From positions 124,001 to 188,000 of the forward strand of contig NZ_NNRK01000025.1 in assembly GCF_002252475.1 (NCBI RefSeq): 64,000 nt of DNA, in the 5' to 3' direction. This DNA comes from Brucella rhizosphaerae. GTDB taxonomy: Bacteria; Pseudomonadota; Alphaproteobacteria; Rhizobiales; Rhizobiaceae. Below, one piece after another: positions 7,140 to 15,482 of this stretch; position 1 is the first letter of the stretch; every line of letters begins with the position of its first letter. A program made the translations under genes and the position numbers. Under the pieces are notes generated by a model. That model did no database searches, had not been told where the DNA came from, and saw only the letters and a program-made list of their open reading frames with translations.

Positions 7140-8972
7140 TCATGCTTTGAGAGGTCTTGGTTCCGCTACCGACTGGTGCTCAGGATATTGGCCCCGCTCG
7201 CGTAGCAATGTCGTTGCTTTGTCGTAGTTGACGGCTTTTGAGAAAGCATAACCCTGACCCAGCTGACAACCCATCTGCTGAAGTGTTGTAGCCAGTGCCA
7301 TGGTCTCGACACCTTCAGCAACCAGCTTGATTTTGAGATCGCCAGCGATCTGCACGATGCCTTTGACTATCGCCACGCTTGGGTCGCCCGGTGCAAGCCT
7401 GCATACAAACGACTTGTCGATTTTGATGATGTCGACAGGAACAGTGAGCAGATGAGCCAAAGCTGCGAAGCCTGTGCCGAAATCGTCAAGAGCGATACGG
7501 ATTCCCAGCAGCCTGAGGTTGCGTATTCCCGATGCAACCACATCATCCCGCTGTCCGATATAGGCGTTTTCGGTTACTTCGATAATCAGATGATTGAGCG
7601 GCACATCATAGCGGCCAAATGTCTTTGAAATGAAGGCAGACAGATCGCCTACATAGAAGTCTGCCGCAGTGACGTTTACACCGACATGTTGCACAGGCAG
7701 GCCCATGTCGAGCCACCGCCGTATATCCTGCGCAACGATAGATAGCATATATTGCGTTATCTCTGATGCGATATGCACATCGGAGAAGGATTCCTGAAAC
7801 ACCGATGCCGGCAATATGTCGCCAGATTTTGTGGTCATGCGGCTCAGTGCTTCAAAGCCGATAACTTCCCTCGTGTCGAGCCGTATCAAAGGCTGGTAAT
7901 GCGCAGTGATGCGCTTTTCATCCAGCGCTTCACGCACTTCTCGTATCGAGTTGCGTCGATGGACGATGCGCGTGTCGACATTAGGCTGATACCGCACAAA
8001 GCTGCCACGCGAATTTTCCTTCGCATGGTAGAGGGCAAAATCTGCATTGCGACGTACGATCTGAGGTTGTGTGTCCTGTGCTGCAAGAACTGCCCCACCA
8101 ATCGTAACGCGCGGCAAGATTGTCTGGCCGTCAAATTCGACAGGCGAGGAGAGTGCTTTGAAAATCAATTCCGCTGTTTGGTCGAGATCATAAAGCGCGT
8201 TATGGCTCTGGATGATGACGGTAAACTCGTCGCCGCCGGTCCGGAAGGTGATGTCCGGCGCCATTGATGCAGAAACTCGCGTTGCTATGGCGTTGATCAG
8301 AAAGTCACCGACTTCATGGCCAAAAGTATCGTTTGTGACTTTCAGATTATCGATATCGATGACAAACAACGCCCAGCTGCCAGCCAATTCGCAGCGCAAG
8401 TTTGAAAGGGCATCGTCAAAGGCTGCGCGATTGGGAAGTCCTGTCTGTTCGTCAACTGTTGCACGGCGTTCATAATTGAGAATGCGTATCTCACGTGCTA
8501 TTGCAAGATTGCAGAGAATGGCACCAGTATCGATGACTTCTCTTTCATAGGCGGTTGGCGTGTGTTTTTTGTGGAAGTAAACGGCAAGTGCGCCGACAAC
8601 ATCATCCGCTTCGTTGTGTAGTGGCACCGAGCTACAAGCGAGTAAGCCAAATGGCAGCACGCATTTCTTGTAGTTTGCCCATTTCGGATCGTTCTCAATG
8701 TCGGCAACGCTGACAGGAGCATTGTGGTAAATAGCACTTCCGCAGGAGCCGACTTCCGGACCAACAACGGTTCCGTCCAGCACGTCGCTATAGCTTTCGG
8801 GGATACTGGGAGCTGCAAGCAAATGCATCATGCCAGCGCTGTCCACGGAACAGACCATTACGCTTGCATCTGCGATCAGCGTCTCCATTTCAAGACACAG
8901 CCGCACGAGGGTTTGCTCCAGAGGCTTGCCTCTTGCGATCAGCTCAAGAACAGCGTTCTGGAATTTAAGCAC
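7140..8972 (-). CDS. GAF-GGDEF-EAL cyclic-di-GMP protein
   Basis: A 610-residue cytoplasmic signalling protein. Order: GAF domain (about 15-165), GGDEF domain with intact GGDEF at 246-250, then an EAL domain with EAL at 374-376 and the downstream TEN, DDFGTG, KIDKSF and VAEGVET motifs. The phosphodiesterase half looks catalytically competent. The cyclase half has the active motif but no RxxD inhibitory site just before it. It starts at GTG with GGGGAA about 5 bases upstream; the nearby ATG at 8983 is out of frame. It stands alone between rpoE and a second anti-sigma gene. The GAF ligand cannot be told from sequence. Confidence 0.92.
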   Translation of the reverse strand: MLKFQNAVLELIARGKPLEQTLVRLCLEMETLIADASVMVCSVDSAGMMHLLAAPSIPESYSDVLDGTVVGPEVGSCGSAIYHNAPVSVADIENDPKWANYKKCVLPFGLLACSSVPLHNEADDVVGALAVYFHKKHTPTAYEREVIDTGAILCNLAIAREIRILNYERRATVDEQTGLPNRAAFDDALSNLRCELAGSWALFVIDIDNLKVTNDTFGHEVGDFLINAIATRVSASMAPDITFRTGGDEFTVIIQSHNALYDLDQTAELIFKALSSPVEFDGQTILPRVTIGGAVLAAQDTQPQIVRRNADFALYHAKENSRGSFVRYQPNVDTRIVHRRNSIREVREALDEKRITAHYQPLIRLDTREVIGFEALSRMTTKSGDILPASVFQESFSDVHIASEITQYMLSIVAQDIRRWLDMGLPVQHVGVNVTAADFYVGDLSAFISKTFGRYDVPLNHLIIEVTENAYIGQRDDVVASGIRNLRLLGIRIALDDFGTGFAALAHLLTVPVDIIKIDKSFVCRLAPGDPSVAIVKGIVQIAGDLKIKLVAEGVETMALATTLQQMGCQLGQGYAFSKAVNYDKATTLLRERGQYPEHQSVAEPRPLKA

Positions 8973-9135
8973 GGGTTCCCCATAATTTTTTTGTTTGCGT
9001 GCAATTAGTCAGTTCACGCTATAGCCTTTTTCAGAGGCCTGTCATGAGAGAACGTTCATTATAGTTACTCGTCTGTATTAATGAAGTGCGCAGAATTTAT
9101 CGGATTCTTCGCGGCCATTTTGCGTCATCATTATT

Positions 9136-9915
9136 TCAGCTCGGAAACTGTCGATAACACTCCTCAGCGATCTGCCGTAGCTTATCGCGGGATATCTCTC
9201 CGCTCACAGCATAACCGAGTTCACCATCGATCCAGTAGAAGGTCTCGACGCCATCGCTCGAGGCAAAACGGAAGCTGGTATCGCGATTTTCAGGATTGCG
9301 CCCGACAATAACCGAAAGGCGTTTTCCGGCCGCATCTTCATACAGGAAAAAAGCACCGGGTTTGTTATCGACGGGCAGGAGTCGGCCACCCACCAGCTGA
9401 AAGCCGAATGCGTTTAGGTCAGGAACTTTAAGATCAGGTATGGCTAATCGCTTCCCGAGCCATGTGGCAAGATGTGCCTCTTCCTCAGAGAAAACTTCGA
9501 CAGGATGGCGCACTTCACTTGCGTAGATGAGATAAGCGGCCTGTGCCTGCTCAGGTAAGGTTTCTACGTTTGTAGTCTGGTTTGGCTGATCGAAGATGCG
9601 GGAACCCATGAAGCCGCCCACGCTTCCGATTACCAGGGCAGCCAGAATGGATGCTGCGATTGCGCCGCGATATCGCCAGTCGTGTTGTGTGGTTTTTGAG
9701 CGGATCAGTCTGGCATCGCTTGGCTTTTCAAATGCATAGCCGCCAAAGAGTTGCCTGATACCTTCGTTTTGCTTGCGCCATGTCTCAACCAGCGCGGCCT
9801 CTGTGGGATCGTTTTCCAGAGCTATCGCAATACGAGCTCTCTCTTCGTCCGACAATTGACCGTCCACGAAATTATGCAGCTCGATTTCACTTATCGGAGA
9901 ATTGCGTTCTGTCAT
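9136..9915 (-). CDS. Transmembrane anti-sigma factor
   Basis: A 259-residue membrane-anchored regulator. The N-terminal cytoplasmic part (1-85) starts like other anti-sigma factors (EIELHNFVDGQLSDEERARI). One membrane segment follows at about 86-108 (AASILAALVIGSVGGFMGS), then a periplasmic domain of about 150 residues. It has no CxxC, so it is not a zinc ZAS protein. Its start overlaps the sigma stop by ATGA. It is the presumed inhibitor of the ECF sigma factor encoded just upstream; the sensed signal is unknown. Confidence 0.85.
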   Translation of the reverse strand: MTERNSPISEIELHNFVDGQLSDEERARIAIALENDPTEAALVETWRKQNEGIRQLFGGYAFEKPSDARLIRSKTTQHDWRYRGAIAASILAALVIGSVGGFMGSRIFDQPNQTTNVETLPEQAQAAYLIYASEVRHPVEVFSEEEAHLATWLGKRLAIPDLKVPDLNAFGFQLVGGRLLPVDNKPGAFFLYEDAAGKRLSVIVGRNPENRDTSFRFASSDGVETFYWIDGELGYAVSGEISRDKLRQIAEECYRQFPS

Positions 9916-10427
9916 TTGTTTCTCCGCAGCGTTACGACATTCGTGCCGTTCATGTGTTCAGCAAGGCGATGTCGGGCACGTGACAGGCGCGACATGACCG
10001 TGCCGACCGGGACATCAAGCATCAGTGCGGCCTCGCCATAGCTGTATCCTTCAACCACGATCAGCATCAGGACTGCCCGGTTGTCTTCCGACAGGCTGTT
10101 GATTGCTTCTTCAAGCTGCTGCAATTGAAAAGGATCGCTTTGCGTGGATGCAGCGCTCACGTTCTCGGCTGCATCCAGCGTTTCATATTGAGTGCGCGCT
10201 TTGGTTTTATAGCTGTTGCGATAAAGATTGGTCATGATCGTGAGTATCCACCCACGCAGATTGAGACCACGCCATTGGCCGCGCCGGGATAGCGCTTTGG
10301 TCACGCAGTCCTGCAGTAAATCTTCGCCTTCGGCATCGGATTTTGCAAGACTGCGCGAATAGCGCCTCATGATCGGCAGGAGGGCCAGAAGCTGGCCCTC
10401 AAAACTGTCGGGAGCGGGACGGCTCAC
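9912..10427 (-). CDS. ECF sigma factor (second)
   Basis: About 171 residues. Region 2 runs through ALLPIMRRYSRSLAKSDAEG and DLLQDCVTKAL, with GWILTIMTNLYRN after it. Region 4 includes GYSYGEAALMLDVPVGTVMS. The start was placed at a GTG (10427) that has GAGG 5 bases upstream, overlapping the stop of the preceding gene. The alternative ATG at 10463 would give 183 residues and overlap that gene by 29 bases. It forms an operon with the secreted protein upstream and the anti-sigma factor downstream. Confidence 0.9.
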   Translation of the reverse strand: MSRPAPDSFEGQLLALLPIMRRYSRSLAKSDAEGEDLLQDCVTKALSRRGQWRGLNLRGWILTIMTNLYRNSYKTKARTQYETLDAAENVSAASTQSDPFQLQQLEEAINSLSEDNRAVLMLIVVEGYSYGEAALMLDVPVGTVMSRLSRARHRLAEHMNGTNVVTLRRNK

Positions 10428-10434
10428 ATCAGCC

Positions 10435-10815
10435 TCATGGCTTTGCTGCGTGCCAGACTCCATTAACGCCGTCTCCAGTCACGTCGCCAGCCTTCTTGTC
10501 CTTCATCCAGTAATAAAGCGGCATTCCGTCTTTCGCCCATTGCTCGCTACCATCCTTGCGCTTGACAAGTGTATATGCGCCAGAAGCCTTGGCATCCTTC
10601 GCTGCCATGAAAGGAGGCCAGTTGGTCGCACAGGTATCATAGCAGTTGGACATGCCCTTGCTATCCTTGTCGAAAGTGTAGAGCGTCATATCTTTCGCAC
10701 CAGCCAAAACCTGTCCTTTGGAGGTGTCCATTGCCTTGACCGCAGGTGCCGCCAGTACGGAAGATGCCGCTACCGCTGCAATTGCCAGAACAGACATAAA
10801 AGTTACGGTTTTCAT
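10435..10815 (-). CDS. Secreted COG4315-type repeat protein
   Basis: A 126-residue exported protein with a signal peptide ending near residue 22 (SVLAAPA). The mature part has the COG4315 'secreted repeat' pattern: GQVLAGAKDMTLYTFDKD, then SNCYDTCATNWPPF (two cysteines) and the C-terminal GMPLYYWMKDKKAGDVTGDG. The function of this family is unknown. The start at 10815 begins the signal peptide; an upstream in-frame ATG at 10848 adds a non-signal stretch. COG4315 genes are often co-transcribed with an ECF sigma and anti-sigma gene, as here. Confidence 0.88.
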   Translation of the reverse strand: MKTVTFMSVLAIAAVAASSVLAAPAVKAMDTSKGQVLAGAKDMTLYTFDKDSKGMSNCYDTCATNWPPFMAAKDAKASGAYTLVKRKDGSEQWAKDGMPLYYWMKDKKAGDVTGDGVNGVWHAAKP

Positions 10816-10859
10816 GGTTTGCCTCACACAATTTTCCAATCGCGACATGCGATATGACG

Positions 10860-10889
10860 TAAGACAATCGGAACGCTGGTTTTATTCCC
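10860..10889 (-). promoter_or_regulatory. Candidate ECF promoter of the COG4315-sigma operon
   Basis: On the minus strand GGGAATAAA (10881-10889) is followed after 15 bases by GTCTTA (10860-10865), about 45 bases before the ATG at 10815. GGGAAT-type -35 elements are common for ECF sigma factors. The consensus of this particular group is not known to me, so the assignment is tentative. Confidence 0.35.
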
Positions 10890-10981
10890 GATGCACAAAA
10901 ATATTCAGATAGGGGCGATTCTTCATTAGCACGCAGAAAATTAGAGAAGCATTGATCATCGATTAATTGCGCGCTATATAT

Positions 10982-11008
10982 GTAGCTACTCATATTATAG
11001 ATAGCTAT
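10982..11008. promoter_or_regulatory. Paired palindromes before marR, likely MarR operator
   Basis: Two 8-bp perfect palindromes, GTAGCTAC (10982-10989) and ATAGCTAT (11001-11008), share the core TAGCTA. Their starts are 19 bases apart, close to two helical turns. They end 3 bases before the marR ATG, a classic position for autorepression. Confidence 0.55.
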
Positions 11009-11011
11009 ACA

Positions 11012-11470
11012 ATGTCTCAAGCCAAGCTGGAACTCGAAGCCGCATTCACAATGGGCCTTTCCACCGCAGCCCGAAAAATGCGCAATCTGTTCGACTCCCG
11101 TGTTCGTGAGCGGGGGCTGACACTTGCGCGTGCCCGGGTGCTTTTGCTGCTTGCGGAGCAGAGAGACTGGAACCAGCGTGAACTGGCAGATGCGCTTGAA
11201 ATCGAGCATCCATCGGTTGTTCGCTTGCTTGATGGTTTGGAAAAACAAGGGCTTATCTACCGTGCTGCTGTCGAAGGGGATAGGCGCGCCAAGCGTATCG
11301 AGCTGACAGATGAGGCGCAGGCACAAGCCAGGCAGCTTCAGGAGATCACGCAAGCGATCCGCGGAGAACTCTTACAAAGGATCGATCCGAAGGCACTCGA
11401 AACTGCTCTCACTGTTCTTCAGGAAATCAGTCACAACGTTGAAACGGCGCTGGCTGAGAAAGACAGGTGA
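11012..11470 (+). CDS. MarR family transcriptional regulator
   Basis: A 152-residue winged-helix regulator. The DNA-binding part includes RDWNQRELADALEIEHPSVVRLLDGLEKQGLI followed by the wing GDRRAKRIELTDEA. MarR proteins are usually ligand-released repressors. The start at 11012 follows two operator-like palindromes; the longer in-frame ATG at 10967 would run through them. It lies 6 bases ahead of an EmrB-like transporter gene, so it probably represses this efflux operon. Confidence 0.9.
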   Translation: MSQAKLELEAAFTMGLSTAARKMRNLFDSRVRERGLTLARARVLLLLAEQRDWNQRELADALEIEHPSVVRLLDGLEKQGLIYRAAVEGDRRAKRIELTDEAQAQARQLQEITQAIRGELLQRIDPKALETALTVLQEISHNVETALAEKDR

Positions 11471-11476
11471 TGTGCA

Positions 11477-13123
11477 ATGCCCGAGGGAAGCGACGATAAA
11501 CCGGTAGCAGCGAGCCAGACGCCACCCACGACACAGGTTGTCCCTCCCGCTGCTCCGCATATGCCGGTTTATATGTCGGCGATTTATATAGCCGCGTCTG
11601 TTCTTATGTGGTCGACCCGTGGCCTCAGTATGTATTTCATTTCGGCCAACACGCAGCAAATACAGGGTTCGCTCGGCGCGACCCTCAACGAAACATCCTG
11701 GCTGATTGCAGCCTATATGGCTCCTTATGCAAGCCTCACCATTCTTCTGGTCAAGATACGCACGCAGTTTGGGCTTCGTCGCTTTGCTGAAATTGCGATT
11801 GCAATCTTTCTCATATCGTCACTACTGCATTTGCTTGTTTATGACATCTGGTCGGCCATACCTATCCGCTTCATTGCGGGTGCTGCTGCTGCGCCGGTTT
11901 CCACCATCGGCTTTCTCTATATGTTGGAGGCTTTTCCACCTGCGAAGAAGATGACCTGGGGCCTGAGCCTCGCGCTCACATGTTCTGCGGCAGCTGGTCC
12001 TTTCGCGCGCGTTATTTCGCCTATGCTGTTTGATATCGGACAATGGCAGCAGCTCTATATGGTCGAAATAGGCCTATCGCTGGCCGCTTTTGCCGTTGTG
12101 TACGTATTGCCGATGACTCAGGTTCCGCGAGCGAAGGTTCTGCATTGGCTGGATTTTGTCGCTTATGGATTGATCGCCATCGGATTCGGCCTTCTGGCCG
12201 TCATTCTTGTTCAGGGCAAAAACTATTGGTGGTTTGAAGCGCCGTGGATTGGCGTCTGCCTCGCTATTTCCATTGCAGCTCTTGCCTGTGCGGTGGCGAT
12301 TGAGATTAACCGCGAACAACCGCTGATGAACCTTCAATGGCTATTTTCGCCGGAAATTCTGCGCTTCACAATGGTCCTCTTGGTGTTCCGTATTGTGCTT
12401 GCCGAACAGACGACGGGCGCGGTGGGGCTCTTTCAGGCTTTTGGCTTGCAGGATGGACAAAGTCAGGGGCTTTATCTCATCATCCTCGCGGCATCTTTGG
12501 CGGGCGGGCTTGTCTGCGGCATGTGGATGAGCATTGAGCGTGTCTCGACCATTTTTGGGCTGGCACTGATCTTCATAGCAGTTGGTGCGTTCATGGATAG
12601 CCATGCAACCAATCTGACACGTCCGCATAATGCTTATTTCAGTCAGGCGCTGATAGCTTTTGGCGGCGCGTTGTTTTTGCCGCCGGCCATGCTGACTGGC
12701 ATTACCAAGGCGATGAAGCAGGGACCGACATATATGACGAGCTTCATCGTCATTTTCCTGTTTACACAAAATATCGGTGGGCTGATTGGCTCGGCCGTAT
12801 TCAGCACCTTTATTTCTATCCGCGAGAAGTATCATTCCGCGCATCTGGTCGAACAGCTTGTATTGTCCAATCCGCTGGTCGCGCAACGTGTTCAGACGCT
12901 TTCAGGAACCTATTCAAAAGTTCTGGCCGATCAGGGGCTGACCAAGGCTGAAGGCCTTGTTCTTCTCGGCCAACAAGTCACTCGCGAAGCGACGGTGCTT
13001 TCTTACAATGATGCGTTTCTTGCGATCTCAGTAATCGCGATTATTTCGCTTGGGTGCCTGATCGCGTATCGGCTTTTTGAAAATGTGCAAATCCGCCGCC
13101 ACTCAGAAGTAACGGCAAGTTAG
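11477..13123 (+). CDS. MFS multidrug transporter, DHA2/EmrB type
   Basis: A 548-residue inner-membrane proton-driven exporter with about 14 hydrophobic segments, the topology of the DHA2 group. ATLNETSWLIAAYMAPYA near residue 55 corresponds to the conserved motif of EmrB-like proteins (W-x-x-x-A-Y). It follows marR by 6 bases with AGGTGA as ribosome site and precedes the HlyD adaptor gene by 17 bases. Together they would form an EmrAB-like pump that spans the envelope with an outer membrane channel encoded elsewhere. Confidence 0.9.
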   Translation: MPEGSDDKPVAASQTPPTTQVVPPAAPHMPVYMSAIYIAASVLMWSTRGLSMYFISANTQQIQGSLGATLNETSWLIAAYMAPYASLTILLVKIRTQFGLRRFAEIAIAIFLISSLLHLLVYDIWSAIPIRFIAGAAAAPVSTIGFLYMLEAFPPAKKMTWGLSLALTCSAAAGPFARVISPMLFDIGQWQQLYMVEIGLSLAAFAVVYVLPMTQVPRAKVLHWLDFVAYGLIAIGFGLLAVILVQGKNYWWFEAPWIGVCLAISIAALACAVAIEINREQPLMNLQWLFSPEILRFTMVLLVFRIVLAEQTTGAVGLFQAFGLQDGQSQGLYLIILAASLAGGLVCGMWMSIERVSTIFGLALIFIAVGAFMDSHATNLTRPHNAYFSQALIAFGGALFLPPAMLTGITKAMKQGPTYMTSFIVIFLFTQNIGGLIGSAVFSTFISIREKYHSAHLVEQLVLSNPLVAQRVQTLSGTYSKVLADQGLTKAEGLVLLGQQVTREATVLSYNDAFLAISVIAIISLGCLIAYRLFENVQIRRHSEVTAS

Positions 13124-13140
13124 TTTAGGGTCTGTTGAGA

Positions 13141-14181
13141 ATGTCAGTTGGGAAGCAATATATTCGCGGCGGCTTAGCGCTTATCATCGGTCTTGCAGGT
13201 GTGCTGATGGTTCTTTGGGCGTGGCAATTGCCGCCGTTCAAGCGCAGTGTCGAGACGACTGATAATGCCTATGTCCGTGGACAGGTAACGGTCATCAGCC
13301 CACAGGTTGCAGGCTATGTAACCAAAGTCGATGCGAACGACTATCAGGTCGTGAAGCAGGGGCAGCTCTTGTTTGAGATCGACAGCCGCAGTTATCAGCA
13401 AAAGCTCGATCAGGCTGAGGCATCTCTTGCGAGCAAGAAGGCGGCCCTTGCCAATTCTGAACAAAGCCAGCGTTCCGCGGAAGCAACAATCCAGTCGCGA
13501 CAGGCACAGATTTCAGGTGCCAATGCCGCTTTGGAAGTTGCTCAGGCTAATGCCAAGCGTGTTGAAGCATTGCTGCCCCGTGGTGTAACGACGCAAAGTT
13601 CGGCTGACACCGCACATGGCACGCTGCTTCAGGCGCAGGCATCCGTTGCGGAAGCCGAAGCCGCTCTTGCTGTCGCCAAGCAAGACCTTCAATCCATTAT
13701 CGTTAATCGTGAGAGCCTCAACGCAGATATAGCCAGTGCCGAAGCAACGGTAGAACTGGCGAAGATTGATCTGCAGAACACAAGGATTATCGCTCCGCGT
13801 GATGGCAAGCTTGGCGAAGTCGGTGTCCGTCTTGGTCAGTATGTGACGGCTGGCACGCAGCTTGTCTCGCTGGTGCCTGATACCAAGTGGGTTATTGCGA
13901 ACTTCAAGGAAACCCAGCTGTACGGAATGAAGGTTGGTCAACCAGTGACATTCACGGTTGATGCGCTGCGTCATGCCGAGTTGAAAGGCCACATTGAGGC
14001 GTTTTCACCTGCGGCAGGTTCAGAGTTCAGCGTCATCAAGTCTGATAATGCAACCGGCAATTTCACCAAGATTACTCAGCGATTGTCGGTGCGCATTGCT
14101 ATCGAAAGCGACCAGCCGGATGCCGAACATCTGGCACCCGGCATGTCTGTCGTGGTCCGGGTTGATACGGCTGCTGATTAA
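13141..14181 (+). CDS. HlyD/EmrA family membrane fusion protein
   Basis: A 346-residue periplasmic adaptor. One N-terminal membrane anchor (about residues 12-28) is followed by the lipoyl/barrel strand TDNAYVRGQVTVISPQVAG, a long helical hairpin (about 85-200, rich in Ala, Glu and Gln), and the returning strand RIIAPRDGKLGEVGVRLGQYV. It partners the MFS protein encoded just upstream. The ATG at 13141 was chosen over an in-frame TTG at 13135; its ribosome site is weak, suggesting coupled translation. Confidence 0.9.
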   Translation: MSVGKQYIRGGLALIIGLAGVLMVLWAWQLPPFKRSVETTDNAYVRGQVTVISPQVAGYVTKVDANDYQVVKQGQLLFEIDSRSYQQKLDQAEASLASKKAALANSEQSQRSAEATIQSRQAQISGANAALEVAQANAKRVEALLPRGVTTQSSADTAHGTLLQAQASVAEAEAALAVAKQDLQSIIVNRESLNADIASAEATVELAKIDLQNTRIIAPRDGKLGEVGVRLGQYVTAGTQLVSLVPDTKWVIANFKETQLYGMKVGQPVTFTVDALRHAELKGHIEAFSPAAGSEFSVIKSDNATGNFTKITQRLSVRIAIESDQPDAEHLAPGMSVVVRVDTAAD

Positions 14182-14277
14182 CAGACCCTGGTGGATCGAA
14201 TTTAAGGTTTGAATCCCGACTGACGTGCATGCGGTTTCAAACGTCAAATTCAAAAAATCCAATCGATTCATGAACTT

Positions 14278-14354
14278 GCTAGTGGTCTTTTTGATTTCGA
14301 CATTTGTCCACGCCTGTAACTGAGGGATGCAAATCTCGCAATCAGACCACTAGC
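14278..14354. repeat. Palindromic repeat, copy A
   Basis: Outer arms GCTAGTGGTCT (14278-14288) and AGACCACTAGC (14344-14354) are perfect 11-bp inverted repeats. The inner parts TTTCGACATTTG and GCAAATCTCG also pair partly. The arrangement matches the element at 34844-34916. The TAG stop of the EamA gene at 14350 lies in the right arm. It may also end transcription between the convergent genes. Confidence 0.75.
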
Positions 14355-15267
14355 CGTGGCTGGCATCGTTTGGCACCAGCGGAACGACTTTTTTGACTTT
14401 ATCGCGGTGAAAGATGAACAGGCCTGCCAGCACGATGATGGCCGCTCCCATGAGAGTTTGCCTGTCGGGCAAGTCGTTGAAAAACATCCATCCGAAAATG
14501 ATGGCCCATAGCAACAGCGTATATTGCAAGGGTGCAAGCACAGACGCGGGTGCGAGCTTGAGTGCGCGGGTAATCAGCAGATGTGCGAGGCAGGCAACAA
14601 TTCCGAGCAGGAGCAATGCAAGCAATTCGCCGGTGCTGAACGGGGTCCAGTGTCCGATGCTGAGGATTGCGCCAACGACGAGGCAGCCCAAGGTCTGCCA
14701 CGTTACGAGCGTTGCATCCGGTGTCGAACGCAGCACGCGTCCCAGCACAAGCGTCATGGCGAAGGAAATACTGCCCAGAAGACCAAATACAGAAGGCCAG
14801 GAAAGCATTGCCGAAGAAGGCCGCAATGCAATAATGACGCCGATAAAGCCGATCAGAACAGCAAGCCAGCGCCGCCAGCCGATACGTTCACCGAGCAGGA
14901 AATGGGAGAGGGCTGCGACGTAGATCGGACCTGCCATGTAGAAGGTCATGACATCTGCGAGCGGGAGGAAGGTGACTGCCGCATAGAAAAGACCGGTATC
15001 CGCAGTCGCGAGCACAACTCGTGCGAATTGCAACGAAGGTTGTTGCACCTGAAATAGTGCCGAAACCGGTTGACGCGAAAGCATCGGGCTGAGCACAAAG
15101 AATGCGCCAAAGGAGCGGATCAACAAAACTTGACCGACCGAGAAACTTGCCACGAGCCATTTGCCCATGGCGTCGTTCAACGCGAACATGAAATCGCCGA
15201 GCAGCATCAGAAGAATGCCAGCCATCACAGCATTGCCGCTAATGGCTAAAGCCACCTTTTTATTCAT
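14350..15267 (-). CDS. EamA/DMT family transporter
   Basis: A 305-residue inner-membrane protein of the drug/metabolite transporter superfamily. It has about ten hydrophobic helices and two EamA repeats, the first starting near GDFMFALNDAMGKWLV and the second near LLGSISFAMTLVLGR. Substrate is unknown. The start at 15267 gives the usual family length; the frame stays open to 15435 but that extension is hydrophilic and unlike the family. It is divergent from a paralogous EamA gene at 15483. Its stop is supplied by a palindromic repeat. Confidence 0.88.
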   Translation of the reverse strand: MNKKVALAISGNAVMAGILLMLLGDFMFALNDAMGKWLVASFSVGQVLLIRSFGAFFVLSPMLSRQPVSALFQVQQPSLQFARVVLATADTGLFYAAVTFLPLADVMTFYMAGPIYVAALSHFLLGERIGWRRWLAVLIGFIGVIIALRPSSAMLSWPSVFGLLGSISFAMTLVLGRVLRSTPDATLVTWQTLGCLVVGAILSIGHWTPFSTGELLALLLLGIVACLAHLLITRALKLAPASVLAPLQYTLLLWAIIFGWMFFNDLPDRQTLMGAAIIVLAGLFIFHRDKVKKVVPLVPNDASHG

Positions 15268-15482
15268 GATTTTTGGGTGTCCCGACCACTGGTTCAACGC
15301 GTTCTCGCGCGCAAATCCATTATAGAAGTTTGCCGGATAATCTCGCTGCATGTTTGAATGGAATCTGCTTACTCCTCGCATCAGACCTTTGCAAGCTGTG
15401 CTGTGCCTTACGCACCGCAGAACAAGCCTTCTCAAGTCGCGCGCCGTGAGCTATAGCGGCTTTGCTTCACTGTGAGGTCATC

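Noticed and set aside
10661..11353. 230-codon minus-strand frame across the COG4315 and marR genes
   Set aside because: Overlaps two well-supported genes and the operator palindromes; no ribosome site.
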